Source: Limnothrix sp. FACHB-406
GTDB taxonomy: Bacteria > Cyanobacteriota > Cyanobacteriia > CACIAM-69d
Reading direction: 5' to 3'
Length of the DNA stretch: 64,000 nucleotides
Assembly (NCBI RefSeq): GCF_014698235.1
Contig: NZ_JACJSP010000009.1
Span: forward strand, 62,001-126,000
Position numbers and translations under genes: made by a program. The notes below the pieces were generated by a model. It saw only the letters and a program-made list of their open reading frames with translations, did not search any database and was not told where the DNA came from. Below are positions 18,755 through 26,497 of this stretch, one piece after another; position 1 is the stretch's first letter, and each line of letters opens with the position of its first letter.

Positions 18755-21700
18755 ATGAGCCAACTACGCCTCAATACCGCTGTTACTCCGCCGATGCAAT
18801 CACCGACAAAAGTTTTATTAATTGGGGCTTCTAAGAGCGAAGTAAAAGTTTATACCAGTTATTTGCAAGCGATCTTGCAGAGTGATTTCCATCGGCAATA
18901 TGAAATTTTGGTTCCGCCGAGTCGGGAACAGGGTGTTGAGTGGTGGCGATCGCACCGGCCCGATGTGGTGCTGTTAGATTTGATCGATCGCACGGGCATT
19001 CACGTGCTCGAAAGTCTCCACGAGGGCATCAAACGTCAATTGCCACTGCCGGTGATTGTGTTGATTCAAGCCCACCAAGAATCCTTGGCGGAACAGGCCC
19101 TGAAACTGGGGGCCATGGATTATTTAGTTAAAGAGCATTTAACCGGTTTGGCCCTCCGCAAAACAGTGGCCGCCGTGCTGTTGCATCGCAGTTTGGTTAA
19201 ACAGGCGATCGAACAAAAAGTTGAGCCAGAACCCAAGCCAGATCCTGAACTTTCTCAGCCACCAATTGCTCAATATGCTCAACAAGCTCAGTCTTTGATC
19301 GCTTCCTGCTCTGCATCTTCTGAATTATGCGCCGGGTCATATTCCCATCTCTCTCTTGATTTGCGCGATCAACAACACCTAAACGCAATTTTGAAGCAGC
19401 AATTAGCCGCCATTGAATGCGCCAAAGATGGGATCGCCATTCTCAAGGAAGATACTTACGTTTACCTCAACCAATCCCATTTGGAAATGTTTGGGTATGA
19501 TAGCCCAGAGCAGCTCTTGGGAAAGTCTTGGCGCAGTCTCTATAGCGAGGCAGAATTAGACCGCTTTAAACGAGACATTTTTCCAATTTTGATCCGCGAT
19601 CGGGCTTGGCAAGGGGAAGCTATTGCCAAGCGGTCTGATGGGAGTAGCTTTGATGAGGGCTTATCCCTCACCGTCACAGACGATGGATTATTAATTTGCG
19701 TTTGTCGTGATATCAGCGCCCAAAAACAGGCCGAGCGTGCGTGTCATGCATCCCAACAACTCCTGCAAGGGATTTTGGATACGGTTCCGATTGCTGTTTT
19801 TTGGAAAGATCAGCGCCTGAAATATCAAGGCATTAATAACTACAGTGCCACAATCATTGGCCTAAATTCTGCTGAGGAGTTAATTGGAGTCGGAGACGAT
19901 CAACTACCTTGGAATCCAGAAACTCTGGCACAGATCCAAGAAGAAGATCGACAAATCTTGCGATCGGGGGAAGCTGTTCTCCGCTGTGAATTGGAATATG
20001 GCTTGGTGGATGGCTCGACAATTTGGTTAGAAACCAACAAAATTCCGCTCAAAGATGCTCATGGCCGAACTTTTGGAATTTTGGGAACAGCTCAGGAAAT
20101 TACGAGACGCAAACAGGCCGAGGCTACCTTAAAAAAACAAGCCGAAAGTGAGCATTTAGCACTCATGATTGCTGAACGAATTCGGCAATCTTTGGATTTG
20201 CAAACTATTTTTGATGTGGCTTGCAATGAAATTCGAGCTGTATTAAAGGCTGATCGCGTTGGAATTTTTCGGTTTTATCCCCCATCTGACTACGACGATG
20301 GTTGCTTTGTGGCAGAATCGGTAATCCCGCCCTATTCTTCTGCCCTCAGTCTTCGTGTTCATGACCATTGTTTTGGGGATAACTATTCCCAGCTTTATGC
20401 CAATGGTCGCTATTTTGTGGTGGATGACATTTACAACAACGGTCTCACCAAATGCCACAGCGATATTCTGGCCCAATTTGAAGTGCGGGCTAATTTGGTG
20501 ATGCCGCTGCTTTGTGGTTCGGAACTGTGGGGTTTGCTGTGCATTCATCAGTGCGATCGCCCGCGCCACTGGTTGCCGGATGAGGTGGAATTGGCCCACC
20601 GGCTTGCTAATCAATTGGCGATCGCAATTCAACAATCCAGTCTCTATTACCAAGTGCAGCAAGAACTGGAGGTGCGTCAACAGGCCGAATTACGCATCAG
20701 CCGCCAGTTACAGGAACAAACTGTTCTGGCACAAATTACCGAACGCATTCGGCAATCCTTAGATTTGCACCAAATCTTAAACACCGTCACCCAGCAGGTG
20801 CAAGCGGTGATGCAGTGCGATCGGGTGATTGTGTTTCAACTGTTTGATGATGGCCGCAGCGCGATCGTCGAAGAAGCCGTCCTTGAAGGATTAGTTCACC
20901 TCAAGGATCGCCATTGGGAAGATGAAGTTTGGTCTTCGGAAATTTTGGAGTGGTATTGGCAAGGCAAGGCCAGAATTGTGGCCGACGTGATGGACGATCG
21001 CTGGACTGATTGTCTGCGGGAATATTCCCAAGAGGGCCAAATTCAATCCAAAATTGTGGCTCCGATTTTGCAGGAAGCCTTTGCCCACGAAGATCACCGC
21101 TGGGTTGCCCCTGCCGCACCCAACAAACTCTGGGGCGTTTTGGTGGTTCATGCTTGCCATGAAAAGCGGGTTTGGCAAGAATCTGAGGCTCAGTTACTGC
21201 AACAAATTGCTAACCAATTGGCGATCGCCATTCAGCAAGCCACCTTGGTCGATCGACTGAAACAGGAACTGACCCAACGGCAAGCCGCCCAAGCACAACT
21301 GACCGAGCGCAACCAACAGCTTGCCCTCAACAACGAAGAATTGGCCCGCGCCACCCGCCTCAAGGATGAATTCTTGGCCAATATGAGCCATGAATTACGA
21401 ACCCCGCTCAATGCCATTTTGGGCATTGTGGAAGGGCTGCAAGAGAATGTGTTTGGCCCCGTTTCCGAGCAACAAATCAAAGTGCTGCAAATTATTGAAC
21501 GCAGCGGCAATCATTTGTTGTCCCTGATTAACGACATTTTGGATTTGGCCAAAATCGAAGCGGGGCGAGTGGAATTGGCCTATAACGATGTGGAAGTGCG
21601 CCCCCTTTGCGATTCCAGTTTGGCTTTTGTGAAACAACAAGCCTTGGAAAAACGAATTCGTCTGAGCACCAAATTGCCCCGGGATTTTCCGCCCATCCGC

Positions 21701-22534
21701 ATTGATGAACGGCGGGTGAGACAAGTGTTGATCAACCTGTTAAATAATGCGGTGAAGTTCACCTCAGAAGGTGGCTCCATTTTGCTGGAGGTGGGCTATG
21801 CCAACCTGGACGGCTCGATCGACCAGCCCGACCCCAACAGCCCAAACCTTTACGAAGCCCTGCGGTTCAGCGTCACTGACACCGGCATCGGCATCAGCGA
21901 AGAAAACCTGAAACGGCTCTTCCAGCCCTTCATTCAGGTGGATAGTGCCTTGAACCGTCAATACGAAGGAACCGGCTTGGGCCTGGCCCTGGTGAAGCGG
22001 ATTGTGAACCTCCATGGGGGCATGGTGAACGTCACCAGCACCCTGGGCCAGGGCAGTTGTTTTTCCTTTACGTTGCCCCTCACGCAGGCCGTGTCGGCGG
22101 CAGCGGTCAGCGGCCAAGGGGCTGAGGTAACGGAAACCACATCGCTGCTGGATGGGCCCGAATCCGCGCCCCTGATTTTGTTGGTGGAAGACAACGAGGC
22201 GAACATCGTCACCGTGTCGTCCTATTTGGATACGAAGGGCTATCGGCTGTTGGTGGCTCGGGACGGGGCGGCCGCCGTGACCTTGGCTACCCTGGAGCGG
22301 CCCGACTTGATTTTGATGGATATCCAGATGCCTGGGGTGGATGGCATTGAAGCGATGCGGCAAATTCGCAACGATGAGGAACTGGCGGACGTGCCGATTA
22401 TTGCGCTCACGGCCCTGACCATGCCGGGCGATCGGGAGCGTTGCTTGCAAGCGGGGGCCAACGATTACCTCAGCAAGCCCATGCGCCTGAAGCAACTGAT
22501 GGAATTAATCCAAAAATGGTTACTCAATCGTTAG
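18755..22534 (+). CDS. Hybrid sensor histidine kinase with DXCF cyanobacteriochrome GAF domain
   Basis: Cytoplasmic signalling protein of 1259 residues without transmembrane segments. Domains in order: receiver-like domain (about 17-145, Asp75 present but the usual acidic pair after the first strand replaced by IGASKSE), PAS (210-330), PAS with PAC (335-455), GAF1 (470-630), GAF2 (655-830), coiled coil, HisKA with His879 in MSHELRTPLNAI, HATPase (VRQVLINLLNNAVKF, DTGIGI, GTGLGLALV), and C-terminal receiver with Asp1189 in LILMDIQMPG. GAF1 has DHCF (Cys539) and CH (Cys567-His568), spaced like the two bilin-linking cysteines of DXCF cyanobacteriochromes such as TePixJ. LWGLLCIHQCDRPRHW is also typical of bilin-binding GAFs. 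It is probably a blue/green or related light sensor. Confidence 0.9.
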   Translation: MSQLRLNTAVTPPMQSPTKVLLIGASKSEVKVYTSYLQAILQSDFHRQYEILVPPSREQGVEWWRSHRPDVVLLDLIDRTGIHVLESLHEGIKRQLPLPVIVLIQAHQESLAEQALKLGAMDYLVKEHLTGLALRKTVAAVLLHRSLVKQAIEQKVEPEPKPDPELSQPPIAQYAQQAQSLIASCSASSELCAGSYSHLSLDLRDQQHLNAILKQQLAAIECAKDGIAILKEDTYVYLNQSHLEMFGYDSPEQLLGKSWRSLYSEAELDRFKRDIFPILIRDRAWQGEAIAKRSDGSSFDEGLSLTVTDDGLLICVCRDISAQKQAERACHASQQLLQGILDTVPIAVFWKDQRLKYQGINNYSATIIGLNSAEELIGVGDDQLPWNPETLAQIQEEDRQILRSGEAVLRCELEYGLVDGSTIWLETNKIPLKDAHGRTFGILGTAQEITRRKQAEATLKKQAESEHLALMIAERIRQSLDLQTIFDVACNEIRAVLKADRVGIFRFYPPSDYDDGCFVAESVIPPYSSALSLRVHDHCFGDNYSQLYANGRYFVVDDIYNNGLTKCHSDILAQFEVRANLVMPLLCGSELWGLLCIHQCDRPRHWLPDEVELAHRLANQLAIAIQQSSLYYQVQQELEVRQQAELRISRQLQEQTVLAQITERIRQSLDLHQILNTVTQQVQAVMQCDRVIVFQLFDDGRSAIVEEAVLEGLVHLKDRHWEDEVWSSEILEWYWQGKARIVADVMDDRWTDCLREYSQEGQIQSKIVAPILQEAFAHEDHRWVAPAAPNKLWGVLVVHACHEKRVWQESEAQLLQQIANQLAIAIQQATLVDRLKQELTQRQAAQAQLTERNQQLALNNEELARATRLKDEFLANMSHELRTPLNAILGIVEGLQENVFGPVSEQQIKVLQIIERSGNHLLSLINDILDLAKIEAGRVELAYNDVEVRPLCDSSLAFVKQQALEKRIRLSTKLPRDFPPIRIDERRVRQVLINLLNNAVKFTSEGGSILLEVGYANLDGSIDQPDPNSPNLYEALRFSVTDTGIGISEENLKRLFQPFIQVDSALNRQYEGTGLGLALVKRIVNLHGGMVNVTSTLGQGSCFSFTLPLTQAVSAAAVSGQGAEVTETTSLLDGPESAPLILLVEDNEANIVTVSSYLDTKGYRLLVARDGAAAVTLATLERPDLILMDIQMPGVDGIEAMRQIRNDEELADVPIIALTALTMPGDRERCLQAGANDYLSKPMRLKQLMELIQKWLLNR

Positions 22535-23170
22535 GGTTTGCCCAAATTCGTTAAGCGATCGCTCGCTAACCAAGCCGAATTAGGTCGTTTTCGTAACTAA
22601 TTTGTCATGAAAACCCTTCACATTCGGGAATTTCGCGTTTTTGGGAGCCTATTCCCGAGTTTTTCGCCTTTAGCCGCTACCGTAGGCCCCCATCAGGGCA
22701 ATCCCGACCCTTGGTTCGCAGTTCGCAAGCAACGCGATTTGCGAGCGATCGCCACGTGGCCGCTTGCACCCCTCAAGACCCGCACCCACATCTCTCTCCC
22801 CCATCAGGCTGGCTGACTGACAAAATTACCAAAACTGCTCAATTGGTAGGTTGGCTTGAGGCCCGTGGCTTGCTTTCCGCAGGGTCATCCAACAACCACA
22901 AAGATTGCAAAAATTGCATGGATTGCGTTGGATTTTGCAAAGCTCAACCCAACCTACTGCTAGGGCAAATTGAGTATCAATGCCGACTTTTGAAATTCGG
23001 TTTTTGAGCCATCCTGCAACAGGATTCAAACCCCGATTAAGCACAAGAATGCCCGAGGCGACTCACTGGTTTTTTGGGTGTTTTTGTAGATGGCATTTTC
23101 GTGAATAGCGTTTTCGTGAATACAGATTTTCATTAGCACTCTGACCGAAACTCCACCGCATTCAATCCCT
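22535..23170. other. 636-bp region between the two sensor kinases
   Basis: No gene is supported. It holds a 112-bp inverted repeat (22846-22957) and presumably the promoter of the downstream kinase. Confidence 0.4.
22846..22957. repeat. Inverted repeat with GTAGGTTGG ends
   Basis: The left arm GTAGGTTGGCTTGAG (22846-22860) pairs with the right arm CTCAACCCAACCTAC (22943-22957) with one mismatch. About 82 bp lie between them. Inverted repeats with GTAGGTTGGG ends are familiar small dispersed elements in cyanobacterial genomes. Only one copy is in this window. Confidence 0.65.
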
Positions 23171-25135
23171 ATGAGCTTTGCGAATCCTGCAATCCACTCT
23201 CCTTTGATGGCTCCCGATCGCGCGACCTACTCTTGCTTGAGCGATCGCAATGCGCAGATGGTGATCACAGCCTTAAGCCAGTGGGCCTTGCTTGAAAACC
23301 AGCTCGATCGCTTGTTTGAGCGGGCCGTGCAGGCGGTGACAGAGGTACTGAAAGTCTCCTACAGCAGCATTTGGCGCGTGTTGTCCGATCGCCAATCCCT
23401 GCGGCGCGTGGCCACCATTCCCGCCGCCGCCAACGAACCCACAGAAGTGACCGTGGCTAACGTGCCCCTGGTGCAGTCGCTCTTCAGTGTGGAATCGCAA
23501 TTGCTGGCGGCGAATGTGCCCTTGGGTCATGATTTACAGAATTTTCCCCTTCCCTTGCCCGCCAACAGCCAAAGCGGTTTGCTGCTGGGCGTGGTGGGAC
23601 GCGATCAACTGCTGGGGCTGCTGGAAATTCATCACGAACAGCCTCGATCGTTCTCGGAAGATGACGTTTACTTCCTGCAAGCCGTGACCAATGTGCTGGC
23701 GGGGGCGATCGAACGGCGGCGATCGGAAGCCTTGATTGACACCCAAAGCCGCGTTCTCGGCTCGATCGCCCAAGGAGCCAAGCTGCAATTCGTTTTTAAT
23801 CAACTCTGTGAATTGCTAGAGCAGGAACTTCCCGGAGCCTATTGCTCAATTTTGGTGTTGGATCCGGAGCAAAAATGCCTGCGCGCCGGGGCCGCCCCCA
23901 GCCTGCCCAGCGAATTTGCCCGAGGGGTTGATGGGCTAATGATTGGCGAATGTGCCGGATCCTGCGGCACGGCGGCCTATCGCGGCGAGCCGGTCTTTGC
24001 CACGGACATTGCCACCAACCCCCTTTGGTCATCCTTTCGAGATTTTGCCCTCAGCCACGGTATCCGCGCCTGCTGGTCGTCGCCCTTTTTGGCCGCCAAC
24101 GGTGAGGTGCTGGGAACCTTTGCCCTGTCGCACCGGTTTCCCTGCCAGCCCACGGCCTATCACCGAGAGGTGATCAACACCGCCGCCAGCCTGGCTAGCA
24201 TTGCCATGGAAGCCCACCGCCGGGCCGAAGCCTTGCAAGCCGCCAATCTCTCCTTGGAACAAAAGGTGGAAGAACGCACCGCCAAGCTTCAAGACACCCT
24301 TCAACGATTGCGCCAGGCCCAAGCCCAATTAATCCAAGCGGAAAAGATGTCGAGCTTGGGGCAAATGGTGGCCGGAATTGCCCACGAAATTAACAACCCC
24401 ACAGCTTTCATTGCGGGGAATTTGTATCACATGGAAGCCTATTTCCATGATTTGGTGAGCATTATTCAGGCCTATCAAGCGGAATATCCCAATCTTTCGC
24501 CGGCCATGCGCGATCGCCTGGCAGACTTGGATTTCGACTTCCTCATTGCCGATTTACCGCAAGTGCTCGGCTCCTTACAATCCGGTTGCCAACGAATCAC
24601 CAATATTGTGTTGGGACTGCGGAATTTTTCCCGCTTGGATGAGTCCAGCATGAAGGCGGTGGATTTGCATGAAGGGCTGGACAACACATTGATGATTTTG
24701 AATCACCGGTTGATTGACCAGGGCGATCGCCCGGCGATTCAAGTGACCAAGGACTATGGCCCTTTGCCTCCGGTCACTTGCCATGCCAATCAGCTCAATC
24801 AGGTGTTTATGAATCTGTTGAGCAACGCGATCGATGCCTTGGCCGATCGCTGGGCCCAGGAAGGAGCCGGATTTGTGCCCCAATTGCACATCGCCACGCG
24901 CCTCAGCCAGCCCGATCGGGTGCAAATTTCCATCCAGGACAACGGCTTGGGCATTCCCGAAGCGCTGCGATCGAAGATTTTTGAGCCGTTTTACACCACT
25001 AAGCCGATCGGCCAGGGCACGGGGCTGGGTTTGGCCATCAGCTACCAAATTGTGCAGGAACAGCACCAAGGATCGCTCGGTTGCCATTCAACGGCCCAGG
25101 AGGGAACCACGTTCACCGTGGAAATTCCGATCTAG
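23171..25135 (+). CDS. GAF-domain sensor histidine kinase
   Basis: Soluble sensor kinase of 654 residues. It has two GAF domains: about 30-175, and about 185-345 with GECAGSCGTAAYRGEPVFATDIATNPLW and GIRACWSSPFLAANGEVLGTFALSH, a common non-bilin GAF subtype. A coiled coil (VEERTAKLQDTLQRLRQAQAQLIQAEKMSSLGQ, given here only as landmarks) leads to the HisKA helix with His405 in AGIAHEINNP. The HATPase domain shows the N box FMNLLSNAIDAL, DNGLGIPEA, FEPFYTTKPIGQGTGLGLAIS and a standard C-terminus. There is no receiver domain and no transmembrane segment. It is encoded directly after another GAF kinase; a functional link is only suggested by position. Confidence 0.9.
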   Translation: MSFANPAIHSPLMAPDRATYSCLSDRNAQMVITALSQWALLENQLDRLFERAVQAVTEVLKVSYSSIWRVLSDRQSLRRVATIPAAANEPTEVTVANVPLVQSLFSVESQLLAANVPLGHDLQNFPLPLPANSQSGLLLGVVGRDQLLGLLEIHHEQPRSFSEDDVYFLQAVTNVLAGAIERRRSEALIDTQSRVLGSIAQGAKLQFVFNQLCELLEQELPGAYCSILVLDPEQKCLRAGAAPSLPSEFARGVDGLMIGECAGSCGTAAYRGEPVFATDIATNPLWSSFRDFALSHGIRACWSSPFLAANGEVLGTFALSHRFPCQPTAYHREVINTAASLASIAMEAHRRAEALQAANLSLEQKVEERTAKLQDTLQRLRQAQAQLIQAEKMSSLGQMVAGIAHEINNPTAFIAGNLYHMEAYFHDLVSIIQAYQAEYPNLSPAMRDRLADLDFDFLIADLPQVLGSLQSGCQRITNIVLGLRNFSRLDESSMKAVDLHEGLDNTLMILNHRLIDQGDRPAIQVTKDYGPLPPVTCHANQLNQVFMNLLSNAIDALADRWAQEGAGFVPQLHIATRLSQPDRVQISIQDNGLGIPEALRSKIFEPFYTTKPIGQGTGLGLAISYQIVQEQHQGSLGCHSTAQEGTTFTVEIPI

Positions 25136-25292
25136 GCTCACGGGTTGCGGTGCAAGGTGGAGCCTGTGAAAGCACAACCAAAGCGCCCCGCAATGGCTGA
25201 TGGGTCACAGGGCGATCGCCACCCAACAGACCAGGGATGCTCGTTTCTTTGTGGTGGGTTGTGGCACGCGGAGATGGTCGTTGAATGGGGGG

Positions 25293-25335
25293 CGGCGCAT
25301 GGGAGGTGAATGGAGATTATTATTTCCTCCCAACC
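25293..25335. repeat. Degenerate REP hairpin beside the RAYT gene
   Basis: Diverged copy of the REP family. GCGCATGGGAGG (25295-25306) faces CCTCCC (25326-25331), giving a shortened stem. It is preceded by the same flank, ATGGTCGTTGAATG, that precedes the next copy at 25361. Confidence 0.6.
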
Positions 25336-25360
25336 GAATTATGGTCGTTGAATGGGTGGC

Positions 25361-25417
25361 GGTGCATGGGAGATGAACCCAAATTGTTGTTGATTTCCCA
25401 GCGCTCTCCCATGCACC
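25361..25417. repeat. REP hairpin abutting the RAYT stop codon
   Basis: Perfect 12-bp arms GGTGCATGGGAG (25361-25372) and CTCCCATGCACC (25406-25417) around a 33-nt loop. The right arm ends one base before the stop codon of the transposase gene (25418-25420). It may also act as a transcriptional end signal for that gene. Confidence 0.85.
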
Positions 25418-25903
25418 CTACGGGTCGATCGAGCGGTGGATGGTGGAATAGGGCCAGTCGGTGGGGGTGATGGCGTGGCCGTGTTTAACGGGGTTTTGGT
25501 GAATGTAGTGGATGTGGTTTTGGAAATCGGCCTCATCACGAATTTGGTGTTCCCAAAACCGACGTTGCCAATAGGGGTGATCGCCTCGGGTTTGACGCGA
25601 TCGACTGCTGGGTAAATCGATCGGTAATTGACGAGTGCAAACCCGAGTGGTGCGAGTTTTGATCAGCCGCCACCGGGTCGAAAAATCGTCGTCGCCTGTC
25701 GGTAGCGTCCAGATGCAATGGAGATGATCGGGCAGCAGCACCCATGCATCGATCGAAAACGGATAGGCGGCTTGGGTGGTGCGAATGGCTTGGCGCAGGG
25801 CTTGCCGGGCGATCGGCTCACAAAGCCACGGGTAGCGACCATAGGTGACAACCGTAAAAAAGTACGTGCCCCCCTCCGATCTCCAGCGCTGATAATTGGG
25901 CAT
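25418..25903 (-). CDS. REP-associated tyrosine transposase (RAYT, Y1_Tnp family)
   Basis: Single-domain HUH-type transposase of 161 residues, related to IS200/IS605 TnpA. RAYTs cut and join single-stranded REP hairpins. Visible: N-terminal GTYFFTVVTYGRYPWL, the HUH motif within LPDHLHCIWTLP (near 57-68), RRFWEHQIRDEADFQNHIHYIHQNPVKHG with the catalytic tyrosine on the final helix (HYIHQNP), and WPYSTIHRSI at the end. The length is normal, so the gene appears intact. The start MPNYQRWRSEGG is typical. It is flanked on both sides by matching REP hairpins, the expected arrangement for an active or recently active RAYT/REP set. Confidence 0.93.
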   Translation of the reverse strand: MPNYQRWRSEGGTYFFTVVTYGRYPWLCEPIARQALRQAIRTTQAAYPFSIDAWVLLPDHLHCIWTLPTGDDDFSTRWRLIKTRTTRVCTRQLPIDLPSSRSRQTRGDHPYWQRRFWEHQIRDEADFQNHIHYIHQNPVKHGHAITPTDWPYSTIHRSIDP

Positions 25904-25971
25904 CGCATCCCTCCCCGCAACAGATCACCCCATCCATTATTCACCACCCCACAAATCCCACCAATCCCGTA

Positions 25972-26173
25972 GGGTGCATGGGAGCAAGCCCCAATAGTCA
26001 CGAAACGGTTAATTCGTACTCCCATGCACCGCAGCCCGATTGTCACCCAACCGATCATGGTCGTTGGATGCGTCACAGGTGGCGGTGCATGGGAGATGAA
26101 CCCAAATTGTTGTTGATTTCCCAGCGTTCTCCCATGCACCCTACATTTGTATGGGAGCCTTTCGCCAGTTCTC
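25972..26173. repeat. BIME unit 1: two REP hairpins, 202 bp
   Basis: Contains two hairpins with the same 12-bp arms (GGTGCATGGGAG/CTCCCATGCACC): 25973-25984 with 26019-26030, and 26084-26095 with 26129-26140. The two have different loops. The whole unit is repeated almost exactly 319 bp further on (26291-26492). The loop of the second hairpin matches the hairpin at 25361, so two loop classes exist. Confidence 0.85.
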
Positions 26174-26285
26174 GGCGGCCAACGTTGAAGAAATGACCGT
26201 GAAGTTCAACGTCAAAATTGGTGGTCAAGGTGGGATTCCCTTCTTGGTGCGCGGCTCCATGGACTACGACTTTGGAATCGAGTAG
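26151..26285 (+). pseudogene. Remnant of a Trypco1/CU044_2847-like protein
   Basis: A 44-codon frame between the two BIME units, ATG 26151 to TAG 26283-26285. Its product (AFRQFSAANVEEMTVKFNVK then IGGQGGIPFLVRGSMDYDFG) resembles the C-terminal half of the small beta-rich CU044_2847 or trypsin-co-occurring domain 1 proteins. Those typically end in a similar VEFxVKxxGxAGIP pattern. The N-terminal half is missing: the REP unit ends just before residue 1. The second BIME copy (26469 on) repeats the first dozen codons and then stops, consistent with a broken and partly duplicated gene. The family assignment is from memory of the pattern and is tentative. Confidence 0.45.
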
Positions 26286-26290
26286 CCGTA

Positions 26291-26492
26291 GGGTGCATGG
26301 GAGCAACCTCCAATTGTCACGAAACGGTTAATTCGTACTCCCATGCACCGCAGCCCGATTGCCACCCAACCGATCATGGTCGTTGGATGCGTCACAGGTG
26401 GCGGTGCATGGGAGATGAATCAAGATTGTGATTGCCTTCCAAGCCTTCTCCCATGCACCCTACATTTGTATGGGAGCCTTTCGCCAGTTTTC
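26291..26492. repeat. BIME unit 2: two REP hairpins, 202 bp
   Basis: Direct repeat of 25972-26173 at a constant offset of 319 bp. Hairpin arms are at 26292-26303 with 26338-26349, and 26403-26414 with 26448-26459. The loop of the second hairpin has diverged from copy 1 (ATCAAGATTGTGATTGCC instead of a GTTGTTGATT type). It ends about 6 bp from the stop codon of the next minus-strand gene. Confidence 0.85.
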
Positions 26493-26497
26493 GTCCG

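Noticed and set aside
22711-23007. 98-codon plus-strand frame between the kinases
   Set aside because: It runs through the GTAGGTTGG inverted repeat; its cysteine-rich end is produced by that element.
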